Part shown: positions 37,131-45,872 of the stretch, piece after piece | Numbering within the stretch: the stretch's first letter is position 1 | How the letters are laid out: each line of letters begins with the position of its first letter | Assembly: GCA_017484005.1 (NCBI GenBank) | Contig: JAFUTY010000053.1 | Span: 1 to 64,000 of the forward strand | Origin: Selenomonadaceae bacterium | GTDB taxonomy: Bacteria; Bacillota; Negativicutes; Selenomonadales; Selenomonadaceae | Direction of reading: 5' to 3' | DNA: 64,000 bases | Made by a program: the position numbers and the translations under genes | The notes under the pieces: generated by a model | Databases searched by the model: none | What the model was told of the DNA's origin: nothing | What the model saw: only the letters and a program-made list of their open reading frames with translations

Positions 37131-40100
37131 TTGATTACTGTAAAAAATTTCCCCGAGATTTTGAATCGACTAGGATTCGTTGAGTGGGATGGAATTTTTT
37201 CTGAAGATCAATTGCAAGTTGATTTCATTCGAAAGCGATTGATCTATCCTGAAAAATTGATCGGACGCGATCGATGCACTTTGCTCGACGATTCGCATCG
37301 AGAAAATCTCGTCGTGTTTGAATGTATCTCAAAATTACTCGCGATGGGATATCGAGCGGAAGATTTGGAACTCGAACGAACATGGCAACTCGGGCATGAT
37401 CAAAAAAGTGGGCGCGCTGATATTTGCATAAAATCTCCCGATGGAAAAATTCTCTGTATCATTGAATGCAAAACTTTCGATCGTGAATTTGAAAAATCGA
37501 TTCGAGAGACGCGTGAGAATGGTGGACAGATTTTTTCATATTGGCAACAGGAGAGAAATTGTCAGTGGCTCGTGATTTATGCATCGGGATTCGTTGATGG
37601 CGAGATTGTCAGGCAAATCGAGAGTGTCAATTGCAATGATGATCCGAATATTTTGATTGCTGCACAGCGAGATGAATCGATCAAATTATATCGAGACGCG
37701 AGATCGGTCGAGGATCTATTTGAAGTTTGGGATGAAACTTATGACAAGCGATTTTGTGGCGATGTATTGTTTCGAGATGAATCGCGAGCATATCAGATTG
37801 GAGTCAAACCGCTCCGCAAAAAAGATCTCGAGGATTTTTCGCGGGGAAATCGAATCGTCAATGATTTTGAGGAGATTTTGCGTCACAACAATGTTTCAGA
37901 TAAAGAAAATGCATTCAATCGATTAATCGCGCTATTCATTTGCAAGCTCGTCGATGAATCAAATTGCGGCGAGGAGGATGAAGTTGAATTTCAATATAAA
38001 CTCGGCGCAGATACTTATGAAACGTTGCAGGATCGACTTCAGCGGTTGCATCGCGATGGCATGGAAAAATTTATGCAGGAAAAAATTTTCTATGTTGCCG
38101 ATGATTATCCAGAAAAAATTTCGTCGCAATTATATGGATCGAAGCGTGACGAGATGATTTTTGAATTACGTCAGACACTTCGCGCACTCAAATTTTTCTC
38201 AAATAATGATTTTGCATTCAAAGATGTTCATAACGAGGAACTTTTTTATCAGAATGGAAAAATCGTCGTGGAAGTCGTTCAGCTTTTCGAGAAATATCGA
38301 ATCATTGGCTCGAAGGATTTGCAACTCCTCGGGAATCTTTTCGAACAATTGTTATCTAAAGGATTCAAGCAGAATGAGGGACAATTTTTCACGCCGATTC
38401 CAATAACTCGATTCATTTGGGATTCAATTCCGCTAGAAAAATTTTCCGAGATTCCCAAGACGATCGATTATGCATGCGGCGCTGGACATTTTTTGACTCA
38501 AGGATTTTCGGCGATTCAAGATTTCTTCGATTCGACAGACATTCGCGATAAATTTTTTGGAGTGGAGAAAGATTATCGATTAGCTCGAGTCTCGAAAATT
38601 TCATTATTCATGCATGGCGCGGGAGATGGAAATATAATCTTTGGCGATGGATTGGAAAATTATCGCGATAAACAAATCGAGCCGCGATCGTTTGATCTGC
38701 TAGTTGCAAATCCTCCATATTCAGTTGCAAGTTTCAAGCCACATCTCAAACTCACTGACAACGAATTTCAAACTCTCGAGGCAATTTCATCGAGCGGTTC
38801 AGAGATCGAGACGTTATTTGTCGAGCGAATCTCTCAACTCCTCAAACCGAAGGGAATCGCGGCAGTCATTCTTCCGAGTAGCATTCTCAATAAAGAAAAT
38901 GAATCATTTATCCTCGCGCGAAAATCGATTCTCACAAATTTTTACATTCGCGCAATAATTCAGCTCGGCTCGAAAACATTCGGTGCAACTGGAACAAATA
39001 CGATAATCATGTTTCTGGAAAAATTCGATGAGCCTCCGCGTCGATTCAATTTAATCAATGATACAGTTGACGCGATCTTCCGTGGCGAGATTTTTGATTT
39101 CATCGAGGATCGAACGATCTTTGACGAGTATTTGAAAAAGATCGGTGTTGATGAGGAGATCTATTTGAAATTTGTACGTCGAGAATCAGATTATCTCGAG
39201 TGGAAATCTCACAAATATTTTTCCGAGTATGTGGATAAATTCAATCCAGATAATTCAAAGTCGGCGAATTATGATTTTTATGATTGGGCATTGAAAATCG
39301 AGCGCGAGAAAATTCGATATTTCGGTTTGACGTATCGACAGACGACGCTCGTTGTAACTTCTCCCGACGAAATCTCGGCTCAAGAAAAATTCCTCGGCTA
39401 TTCATGGAGTGAGAGAAAAGGTTCGGAAGGCATGAAGGAGAAAAATCTCGGCGGGATGCTCTTTGATTTTAAAAATCGGCGGGCGGAAAATCGAATTGCG
39501 CATCTGATTCGAAAATCGTTTGAGGATCAGCAAATCGAAATCGAGGAGCTCGATGGTTTATATGAATATATTCCACTGAAAGACATGCTCGATTTTAGCG
39601 ATTCAAAATTTACTAACGCGATGAAAACAATTCCAGAGCGTCGAATTCGTCCAGGAATGAAACTTTTCAAGCTCGGCAGTTCAGATTTCGAAGTGTCAAT
39701 TGGCAATCGAGTTTTGTCGAATGAAGTTGTCGAAGATGGAATTTATCCAGTATACAGCGCGAATGTGTTTGAGAAATTTGGGCGAATCAATAAGCAGAAT
39801 CTCAAAGATTTTTCGCGCCCATCGATAATTTGGGGAATCGATGGCGATTGGATGGTCAATCTGATTCCAGAGTCGCAACCATTTTATCCAACAGATCATT
39901 GTGGCGTTTTGAGAGTTATCAATTCGCGCGAGATTTTGCCGAGATATCTGATGTTTGAACTGCGATCGCTCGGAAATTTTATGAGATTTTCGCGGAGTAA
40001 TAGAGCATCGACGCGGAGAATCAAACAGCTCGTCGTTCAAATTCCGCCGATGAAAGATCAAATTCGAATCGTCTCGGAAATTTCATCGATCGAGGATCAA

Positions 40101-40688
40101 ATTCGAAAATCGGAAGCGATCATTTCAAAAATTGACGAGAGAATCGAGAGAATGGTTTTTGATTCGATCTCTAAAAATGAAACTCGATCTGTTCGACTCG
40201 ATGATCAACTTCTCGAATTCGAAAAAAAATCTCCAATGCAAGCAAATCTCGGAAGATCGATCGGATCATTTCCATTTTTCACATCGAGCAAATCTGTCAA
40301 ACGGATCGATGAATCGATTTATGATGGAGAATTCATGATTCTTGGAACGGGTGGAAGTCCCTCGATTCATTTTTGCAATGGAAAATTTTCAACATCAGCA
40401 GACACTTTCGTCGTGAAAAGTCGAGATCCGAACGTCAGAACGAAATTTCTGTATCTGTATTTGAAAACTCATCTCGAGAAGCTCGATTCAGCATTCGTTG
40501 GAGTTGGATTGAAACATATATCGAGAGCTCGACTTTCATCAGTCACAATCGATTTGATTCCGCTCGATTCTCAAATTGATCTATTGAATTCTGTCGAGAT
40601 TCTCGAGACACAAAAAAAAGATGCCAGAGATTTGATTCTCCAGCATCGCAAAAATTTAGAAATGATCGTCGCAAAATATTTCAATTGA
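37131..40688 (+). CDS. single-chain restriction-modification-specificity protein
   Basis: An 1185-residue fusion. The N-terminal part (about 60-180) looks like a type I HsdR N-terminal nuclease with a PD-(D/E)XK pattern: Asp in RADICIK followed by IIECK at about 112-116. The middle is an N6-adenine methylase with the SAM-binding motif DYACGAGHF (about 446) and catalytic NPPY (about 527). The C-terminal third (from about 800) holds two target-recognition-like halves (ending in PPMKDQIRIVSEISSIEDQI and PLDSQIDLLNSVEILETQ). This suits a type IIG or type I-like enzyme that cuts and methylates as one chain. The TTG start at 37131 has GGAGG 8 bases upstream. It stands alone, with a terminator after it. 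Confidence 0.8.
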   Translation: MITVKNFPEILNRLGFVEWDGIFSEDQLQVDFIRKRLIYPEKLIGRDRCTLLDDSHRENLVVFECISKLLAMGYRAEDLELERTWQLGHDQKSGRADICIKSPDGKILCIIECKTFDREFEKSIRETRENGGQIFSYWQQERNCQWLVIYASGFVDGEIVRQIESVNCNDDPNILIAAQRDESIKLYRDARSVEDLFEVWDETYDKRFCGDVLFRDESRAYQIGVKPLRKKDLEDFSRGNRIVNDFEEILRHNNVSDKENAFNRLIALFICKLVDESNCGEEDEVEFQYKLGADTYETLQDRLQRLHRDGMEKFMQEKIFYVADDYPEKISSQLYGSKRDEMIFELRQTLRALKFFSNNDFAFKDVHNEELFYQNGKIVVEVVQLFEKYRIIGSKDLQLLGNLFEQLLSKGFKQNEGQFFTPIPITRFIWDSIPLEKFSEIPKTIDYACGAGHFLTQGFSAIQDFFDSTDIRDKFFGVEKDYRLARVSKISLFMHGAGDGNIIFGDGLENYRDKQIEPRSFDLLVANPPYSVASFKPHLKLTDNEFQTLEAISSSGSEIETLFVERISQLLKPKGIAAVILPSSILNKENESFILARKSILTNFYIRAIIQLGSKTFGATGTNTIIMFLEKFDEPPRRFNLINDTVDAIFRGEIFDFIEDRTIFDEYLKKIGVDEEIYLKFVRRESDYLEWKSHKYFSEYVDKFNPDNSKSANYDFYDWALKIEREKIRYFGLTYRQTTLVVTSPDEISAQEKFLGYSWSERKGSEGMKEKNLGGMLFDFKNRRAENRIAHLIRKSFEDQQIEIEELDGLYEYIPLKDMLDFSDSKFTNAMKTIPERRIRPGMKLFKLGSSDFEVSIGNRVLSNEVVEDGIYPVYSANVFEKFGRINKQNLKDFSRPSIIWGIDGDWMVNLIPESQPFYPTDHCGVLRVINSREILPRYLMFELRSLGNFMRFSRSNRASTRRIKQLVVQIPPMKDQIRIVSEISSIEDQIRKSEAIISKIDERIERMVFDSISKNETRSVRLDDQLLEFEKKSPMQANLGRSIGSFPFFTSSKSVKRIDESIYDGEFMILGTGGSPSIHFCNGKFSTSADTFVVKSRDPNVRTKFLYLYLKTHLEKLDSAFVGVGLKHISRARLSSVTIDLIPLDSQIDLLNSVEILETQKKDARDLILQHRKNLEMIVAKYFN

Positions 40689-40697
40689 ATTTGATTT

Positions 40698-40747
40698 GAA
40701 AAAAGATCTCTCGGTCTGAAATAGATCGAGAGATCTTTTTTTATTCG
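40698..40747. terminator. bidirectional terminator
   Basis: AAAAAAGATCTCTCGGTCT pairs with AGATCGAGAGATCTTTTTTT, followed by ATTCGGAAAT, between the convergent R-M gene and the TPR gene. Confidence 0.85.
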
Positions 40748-40751
40748 GAAA

Positions 40752-42950
40752 TCAACGTCGCAAAAATTCATCGAGATTTGATTTTGCAATTTCATTTGTC
40801 GGATCGATTTCGAGAACTTTGCGGAAATTCGAAATAGCTCTCTCCTTTTTACCGAGTGCGATGTAGCTCAAACCGCGATTGTTATATGCACGAATGTGTT
40901 GCGGATTGAGTTTGATCGCCTCGCTGTAATCTGCAATTGCTTTCTCGAATTCTTCCATTTCACGGTATACATTGGCGCGATTGTAATATGAATTTGCATC
41001 TCTGGGATTTCGATCGATCGCAACTGAAAAATCGACAATCGCTCGATCATATTTTTTCATCTCGGTATAAAGTAGCCCGCGATTGTTGTATGCAACTGGA
41101 TCTCTTGGATTTGCCTTAATCGCTTGAGAATAGTCGTCCATTGCTAAATCGAGATTTCCTTGATCCGCGTAAATATTGCCGCGATTGTTGTATGCACTTG
41201 GATTGTTTGGATTAATTTTTATTGCTTGATTGTAATCGGCGATCGCTTGTCCAAAATTTCCCATCTCGTCAAATGTCACGCCGCGATTGATATATGCTAT
41301 CGAATACATATGATTCATCTCAATCGCTCTATCGAAATCGGCGAGTGCAAGCTCATATCGTTTTTGATGACGATACACCACTCCGCGCGAATTATAGAGT
41401 CTTGGATCATCCGGTTCAAAATTTATCGCTTGATCGAAATCTGCAACTGATTTGTAGAAATCTCCAATTTTGTCATAAGCATCGCCACGCTGCCGATATG
41501 CCTCTACATCATACGGATCTGCTTTGAGCACCTTTGAAAAATCCTCGATCGCGCGGTTGTACAACTTGCGACGCAGAAACACTCTTCCGCGAGCGAGATA
41601 CGCATCGTGATAATTGAGCTTTAGATGAATTGCCTGCGTGAGATCTTCAATCGCGAGATCGTATTTCCCCTCAAAATCTGCATACATCATTCCACGATAA
41701 TAGAAAGCTTCTCCGAGTGTCGAGTTTAGCTCTATCGCTGAAGTGAAATTTGCCACTGCTTGCTTGAAATTATTCTCACGCAAATAAATTCGCCCGAGAT
41801 AGTAGAACGCCTCTGCATGTTGAGAATCAAGTTCAAGCACGTGATTGAAGTCGCCTCGAGCATCGTCAATCGAGTCCAAATTGAATTCAATCAAACCGCG
41901 CCCAAAATATGCTCCCGCATTATTGGAATCCAATTGAAGTACTTTGTCCAGATCTCGGAGTGCCAAATCATATTTCTCCATCTGACTATATGCTCTACTT
42001 CGTCCCAAATATGCATCTATGTAATCCGAATTTATAGAAATTGCTCGATCGAACATATCAATCGCATCATCAAATTGTTCCATTATTGTATAAATTGCGC
42101 CTTTAGAACAATATGCAGGCAGATGCTCCGTATCGATTTCAAGGACTTCATCAAAATCCTCTATAGCTTTGGAGAAACGTCGCAATGACTTCAACGCTAA
42201 TCCTCTTCCATATCGAGCTGCGACATTTTTCGGCTGTATCGATAGCGCATGTGTATATGCCTCATTTGCTACACCATAGCGGTGATCTTCAAGACACAAA
42301 TCGCCCATCGCTATATATGCCTCGAAGTAATTGGGATCGACTTCTACTGCTTTTGCATAATTGACAATTGCCTGTTTATTGTTCTTGGCCAATCGATAGA
42401 TCATTCCTCGATTGACATATGATTCAGCGTCTCGTGGATTAAGTTCTGTCACTTTATTGAAATCGGCAATAGCTGCTGCAAATTCCTTCAATTCCATGTA
42501 TGCACGTCCGCGATTGTTATATGCCTTCAAATAGTACGGATCGAGGATTGCGGCGCGGCTGTAATCCTTGATCGCGCGAACATATTCCTTCACCTTCATG
42601 TAGATGTTCCCGCGATTCACATACGCTATCGCATTCCCTTCATCCTCCTCGATCGCGCGACTTATATCACTTATCGCTCGATCCCATCGCCCTAATTGCG
42701 CATTCGCTAAACCTCGACCTAAATACGATACACTTCCACCCCCTCCACTCAATAATATCGCTTGGCTGTAATCTCCTATCGCCCTCTCCCATTCTCCTAA
42801 CTTCGTCCATGCCAAGCCCCGACCAATATATGCCCCCTCATTCTCCGGATCTAGCTCCAACACGCGACTATATTCCTTCGCCGCATCCATATATTCCCCG
42901 CGATTCGATAATTCCTTGCCACGCTTGAACATTTCCTGCATTTCATTCAT
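40752..42950 (-). CDS. cytoplasmic protein of about 20 TPR repeats
   Basis: A 732-residue protein made almost wholly of 34-residue TPR units with the classic W/G-Y-A-P pattern (e.g. YDLALRDLDKVLQLDSNNAG, FGQAIADYNQAIKINPNNPS). No signal peptide or catalytic domain is present. TPR arrays form superhelical scaffolds for protein partners. The start at 42950 has AGGAG 8 bases upstream, within a palindrome that also provides the ribosome-binding site for the divergent gene at 42977. It is the last gene before the putative prophage; whether it belongs to host or prophage is unclear. Confidence 0.8.
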   Translation of the reverse strand: MNEMQEMFKRGKELSNRGEYMDAAKEYSRVLELDPENEGAYIGRGLAWTKLGEWERAIGDYSQAILLSGGGGSVSYLGRGLANAQLGRWDRAISDISRAIEEDEGNAIAYVNRGNIYMKVKEYVRAIKDYSRAAILDPYYLKAYNNRGRAYMELKEFAAAIADFNKVTELNPRDAESYVNRGMIYRLAKNNKQAIVNYAKAVEVDPNYFEAYIAMGDLCLEDHRYGVANEAYTHALSIQPKNVAARYGRGLALKSLRRFSKAIEDFDEVLEIDTEHLPAYCSKGAIYTIMEQFDDAIDMFDRAISINSDYIDAYLGRSRAYSQMEKYDLALRDLDKVLQLDSNNAGAYFGRGLIEFNLDSIDDARGDFNHVLELDSQHAEAFYYLGRIYLRENNFKQAVANFTSAIELNSTLGEAFYYRGMMYADFEGKYDLAIEDLTQAIHLKLNYHDAYLARGRVFLRRKLYNRAIEDFSKVLKADPYDVEAYRQRGDAYDKIGDFYKSVADFDQAINFEPDDPRLYNSRGVVYRHQKRYELALADFDRAIEMNHMYSIAYINRGVTFDEMGNFGQAIADYNQAIKINPNNPSAYNNRGNIYADQGNLDLAMDDYSQAIKANPRDPVAYNNRGLLYTEMKKYDRAIVDFSVAIDRNPRDANSYYNRANVYREMEEFEKAIADYSEAIKLNPQHIRAYNNRGLSYIALGKKERAISNFRKVLEIDPTNEIAKSNLDEFLRR

Positions 42951-42958
42951 TTCTATCA

Positions 42959-42968
42959 CTCCTAGGAG
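42959..42968. promoter_or_regulatory. palindromic shared ribosome-binding site of two divergent genes
   Basis: CTCCTAGGAG is a perfect 10-base palindrome. On the minus strand AGGAG lies 8 bases before the TPR gene ATG; on the plus strand AGGAGG lies 7 bases before the ATG at 42977. The two start codons are only 26 bases apart, so each promoter must lie within the opposite gene. Confidence 0.7.
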
Positions 42969-42976
42969 GCTTTTTT

Positions 42977-43288
42977 ATGCTCGATGATCATTCGCCCTCA
43001 ATTTATTCCTTCGATTTGCTCCTTGATTCCCTCAATTCTCAAAATCCTCAGTCGCCTCTCACCGTTCAAGACGCTATCAAAATCGTTCAACTTCTTCAAT
43101 CTTGCTACTTCTCCTGCGTTCATTCTAATTCTTTCTACGATTTCTATCAATTCTTTCCGAAATATCATACCAGGCTCGACGATCAACTCAAACTCATTAA
43201 GGATATTGACCGCCGCCTTCAACATCTCGAAACACAGTCTAAATTTCCAGACCTGCCGACGGAATTCTCTATCTCCGCAGGTATTTGA
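42977..43288 (+). CDS. hypothetical protein, start of accessory region
   Basis: A 103-residue protein with no recognised domain; helical, with repeated Leu and a C-terminal coiled-coil-like stretch (LKLIKDIDRRLQHLETQ). The ribosome-binding site TAGGAGG is good. It is the first gene of the rightward block of small unknown genes and diverges from the TPR gene. Codon use is richer in C-ending codons than neighbouring host genes. Confidence 0.6.
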   Translation: MLDDHSPSIYSFDLLLDSLNSQNPQSPLTVQDAIKIVQLLQSCYFSCVHSNSFYDFYQFFPKYHTRLDDQLKLIKDIDRRLQHLETQSKFPDLPTEFSISAGI

Positions 43289-43336
43289 TTCCACGCCGAG
43301 AGCTTGATCCCTCGAGCTCTCCACGGGCAACCAAAT
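43283..43336 (+). repeat. divergent member of the intergenic hairpin family
   Basis: GAGAGCT (43298-43304) pairs with AGCTCTC (43315-43321), followed by CA as in the other members; the outer stem is weaker. It begins at the end of the gene at 42977 and precedes the next gene. Confidence 0.4.
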
Positions 43337-43364
43337 CCCTACATTATATAAGGAGCTGAGATTT

Positions 43365-43730
43365 ATGACTAACGCCGATTATTTCCTGACTGATTATCGG
43401 AAACGCTTTCCTAAATGGCTCAAACATCACGATCTTGTCACCGAAATGCGCGTCATCTTTCAAAATCCACAGCGCAAACCTCTTATCACTTTCGGAAGAA
43501 TCCCTACTGATTGTTTCAAGACGCTCGCTAAGCACATCGACGAGCCTTGCACCATCACCACTTGTTTCTATCTCGGCAACGATTCCAAACAGCCCTGGAT
43601 GATTTACACATACAACGACGGACAAATCCATTCAACTCTCTTGAATGACGATCGCCCTCTCATTCATAAAGATCCCGAGAGATTGATCGAAAACATCATT
43701 TATCAAGCGCAACAGTCTATCGCTAATTGA
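43365..43730 (+). CDS. hypothetical protein
   Basis: A 121-residue soluble protein with no recognised domain, rich in aromatic residues, with a central mixed segment (TITTCFYLGNDSKQPWMIYT) and a helical C-terminus. The start has AAGGAG 10 bases upstream. Its TGA stop lies inside the first bases of the next hairpin repeat. Likely an early prophage or cassette gene. Confidence 0.6.
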   Translation: MTNADYFLTDYRKRFPKWLKHHDLVTEMRVIFQNPQRKPLITFGRIPTDCFKTLAKHIDEPCTITTCFYLGNDSKQPWMIYTYNDGQIHSTLLNDDRPLIHKDPERLIENIIYQAQQSIAN

Positions 43731-43785
43731 AATCCCAAAGAATTCTCAAGCGTTTCGATGTTTGAGGATTCCATTGGAATTTGAA
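43727..43785 (+). repeat. intergenic hairpin element A
   Basis: Outer arms TTGAAATCCCAA and TTGGAATTTGAA; unpaired A on the left and CA on the right; inner stem GAATTCTCAAGC / GTTTGAGGATTC (12 pairs counting G-U); 8-base loop. It starts within the stop codon region of the upstream gene. Confidence 0.75.
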
Positions 43786-43811
43786 TTTATCAAATCGGTG
43801 GAGGTGAGAAA

Positions 43812-44297
43812 ATGTATATGTCTGTCAGAATTCAAGGCACAGATTACGAGGCGATGAATATTTACAGTTTGAACAATGCAAAGCAGTTCATCTTTGAATC
43901 GCTCAATGATCCGCGTCTCCATTATTTCGGAATCTCTTTTTATGACGATGAAATGTTCTGGTACGACGATCTCAACGAGAATCGGCTCAATCGTCTTTTT
44001 GGAGTCATGTTTTTCACTCATTTCGAAGTTGTCGGTGAGGGAATCAATGCAAAAACTCTAAAGGATCATCCAATGCTCGAGGCGCGATTCTATGGAAGTC
44101 ATTATTGCAAAATTCCTGAGAAATTCTCTTTCCCCCGCGGCGATCGCAAAAAGCTCGAGGAGATCATTGATTATTCTTATCGAATTGCAAAGACGCGCGA
44201 GGATTTAGGATTCAATGAATATCCAATGTATGATCATGAGAATGAACAGCGTCAGCGTGAGATCGCTAGTCGAATGATTGAAATGGGGATCGTTTGA
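43812..44297 (+). CDS. hypothetical protein
   Basis: A 161-residue acidic protein with many Tyr, Phe, Asp and Glu residues (GISFYDDEMFWYDD) and a helical C-terminus (RKKLEEIIDYSYRIAKTRED). No domain was recognised. AGGTGAG precedes the ATG. It sits alone between hairpin elements A and B, and its stop codon overlaps the start of element B, the same gene-plus-hairpin arrangement as the gene before it. Confidence 0.6.
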   Translation: MYMSVRIQGTDYEAMNIYSLNNAKQFIFESLNDPRLHYFGISFYDDEMFWYDDLNENRLNRLFGVMFFTHFEVVGEGINAKTLKDHPMLEARFYGSHYCKIPEKFSFPRGDRKKLEEIIDYSYRIAKTREDLGFNEYPMYDHENEQRQREIASRMIEMGIV

Positions 44298-44355
44298 ACT
44301 TCCAAAGAAGGATCAATTCTCACCGCGGATTGATCCTTCCATTGGGAGTTTTAAT
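44294..44355 (+). repeat. intergenic hairpin element B
   Basis: Outer arms GAACTTCCAA / TTGGGAGTTTT; unpaired A left, CA right; inner stem GAAGGATCAAT / ATTGATCCTTC, perfect over 11 pairs; 11-base loop. Begins in the TGA of the upstream gene. Confidence 0.75.
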
Positions 44356-44448
44356 CGAATCTGACTTTCGGAAGAAACTGCGATTTCGCTTCATCGTCGA
44401 GATGTTTAGTTGCCAGTAATTTCCAAGTGCTCGACAAATCATTTTCGA

Positions 44449-44513
44449 TTTTGAAACTCCACAGAGGGATCAAGTCTATCACTCCGCTTGATCCTTCCAA
44501 TGGAGTTGCAAAA
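44449..44513 (+). repeat. intergenic hairpin element C
   Basis: Outer arms TTTTGAAACTCCA / TGGAGTTGCAAAA; inner stem GAGGGATCAAG / CTTGATCCTTC (11 pairs, one G-U); CA after the inner stem. The unit from B to C (about 95 bases) holds no gene. Confidence 0.7.
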
Positions 44514-44564
44514 AAGACTCTCGGCTAGTCTCCGATTTGCAATTTCACACATTCCTTTCACTCC

Positions 44565-44626
44565 TTCCAATTTTCAAAGAGTCCCCAAGTTTTGAGCAGG
44601 CTTGAGGACTCCATTGGAAATTGGAA
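44565..44626 (+). repeat. intergenic hairpin element D
   Basis: Outer arms TTCCAATTTTCAA / TTGGAAATTGGAA (13 pairs, one G-U); unpaired A left, CA right; inner stem GAGTCCCCAAG / CTTGAGGACTC. No gene lies between C and D. Confidence 0.75.
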
Positions 44627-44641
44627 TTCCTAAGAATAACA

Positions 44642-44662
44642 GGGACGTCGTGATTCACGACA
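44642..44662 (-). repeat. inverted copy of an antirepressor segment
   Basis: On the minus strand this matches 45205-45225 inside the antirepressor gene over 21 bases; it encodes VVNHDVP in the same frame sense and contains the palindrome GTCGTGA-A-TCACGAC. It may be a relic of a second BRO gene, an operator, or a recombination site. Confidence 0.5.
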
Positions 44663-44695
44663 CCCTTTCTTTTAGCAAGGAGTTGAATGTTTACA

Positions 44696-44902
44696 TCACT
44701 TTTTGAGATGTGAATTCTCTTTTTCATCGGAATTTGTAGAGCTGTTCGATTCGACAAATTCACGCATCCATTTTCGAATCAATCCACTGCCGCTATATCC
44801 TTCGCGCCGGCAGATGTTCAAAAATTCTTGACGCAATGTTTTGGAAATTCGAATTTGCAGATATGAATTGTTTTCAACATTTGGATTCCGCGGTTTCTCC
44901 AT
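44696..44902 (-). CDS. ribbon-helix-helix-like small regulator
   Basis: A 68-residue protein. The segment SYLQIRISKTLRQEFLNICR followed by GYSGSGLIRKWMREFVE fits the strand-helix-helix pattern of CopG/Arc-type DNA-binding proteins. The start at 44902 has AAGGAG 9 bases upstream; an earlier ATG lies immediately against that site. It is the only leftward gene in this block and diverges from the antirepressor gene, so it may control it. Confidence 0.6.
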   Translation of the reverse strand: MEKPRNPNVENNSYLQIRISKTLRQEFLNICRREGYSGSGLIRKWMREFVESNSSTNSDEKENSHLKK

Positions 44903-44921
44903 TGATTCCATCTCCTTCGTC

Positions 44922-44976
44922 TTTGAACTTCCATCGAATTCTCAAGCGATGTTTGAGGATTTCATTGGGATTTCAA
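44922..44976 (+). repeat. intergenic hairpin element E
   Basis: Outer arms TTTGAACTTCCA / TTGGGATTTCAA (one mismatch); inner stem GAATTCTCAAGC / GTTTGAGGATTTC; 3-base loop. It lies 36 bases before the antirepressor start. Confidence 0.7.
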
Positions 44977-45012
44977 TAATTCCAAAAATTTATTTAAAAG
45001 GAGCTGATCTCT

Positions 45013-45858
45013 GTGGATTCCAATTTCAATCTCTTTGATTCACATGAATTCGGTGAGCTCAAGATGTTCCAATCGCCAGAATTCGGTGAAATGCAGACTC
45101 TTGTTGCAGAAACCAAAGTGTTTTTCCCAGCAACAAGATGTGCGCAAATCCTCGGTTACCAAAATCCGCGCGATGCTATCTCTCGTCATTGCAAAAAAGA
45201 GGGGGTCGTGAATCACGACGTCCCTACCAGCGGCGGAATTCAAACGGTCAAATTCATCACCGAGGGAAATCTCTATCGCTTGATCATTCGTTCAAAACTG
45301 CCAGCGGCGCAACGATTCGAGTCTTGGGTTTGCGATGAAATTCTTCCATCGATTCGCAAACAGGGATTTTACATCGATCCGACAAGAATTCTCGATCCAG
45401 ATGTGATCATTCAGTTGGCAAATCGCGTCAAAGAGTTGCAACGTCTACTCAATATTTCGACGGAAAAAAATCAATTCCTATCGCAGCAAGTCGTTGAACT
45501 TCAACCGAAAGCGACTTATTACGACGAAATTCTATCTTGTCCTGAGCCGATTGCTGTCACTTTAATCGCGCAGGATTATGGAATGTCAGCTGTCGAATTC
45601 AACAAACTTCTCGAGCGGCTCAAAGTTCAACATTATCTCCCTCTCCAAAAAGTCTGGGTTTTGAGCAAGAAATACCTCGGAAATGGTTATACAAGGATTC
45701 TTCCTCTCAAAATCGATAAACGGTTGCACAAAAATCACATGTATTGGACTCAAAAAGGGAGACTATTCCTCTATAACTTACTCAAAGATCACGGAATTTA
45801 TCCTGATATTGAGAAAGATTCCGATGATTCTGAGGATGATGAGCAATATCCGTTCTGA
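45013..45858 (+). CDS. BRO-N/ANT phage antirepressor
   Basis: A 281-residue protein. Residues about 25-115 form a BRO-N domain (ILGYQNPRDAISRHCKKEG, ITEGNLYRLIIRSKLPAAQ, FESWVCDEILPSIRKQG); a coiled coil follows (about 145-170); the C-terminal part is a KilAC/ANT-like domain (YGMSAVEFNKLLERLKVQ, WTQKGRLFLYNLLKDHG). Antirepressors of this type relieve prophage repression or bind DNA to trigger induction. The start is GTG at 45013 with AAGGAG 9 bases upstream. No classical phage repressor is visible nearby. Confidence 0.88.
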   Translation: MDSNFNLFDSHEFGELKMFQSPEFGEMQTLVAETKVFFPATRCAQILGYQNPRDAISRHCKKEGVVNHDVPTSGGIQTVKFITEGNLYRLIIRSKLPAAQRFESWVCDEILPSIRKQGFYIDPTRILDPDVIIQLANRVKELQRLLNISTEKNQFLSQQVVELQPKATYYDEILSCPEPIAVTLIAQDYGMSAVEFNKLLERLKVQHYLPLQKVWVLSKKYLGNGYTRILPLKIDKRLHKNHMYWTQKGRLFLYNLLKDHGIYPDIEKDSDDSEDDEQYPF

Positions 45859-45872
45859 TTGGAGTGAAATCG

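Noticed and set aside
40752..43300. Prophage left attachment site
   Set aside because: No tRNA gene, direct repeat pair or integrase was found to fix the boundary; the edge is only approximate.
44545..44763. 72-codon minus-strand frame containing VVNHDVP
   Set aside because: No start signal and no BRO-N domain beyond the short match; recorded only as a repeat/relic.
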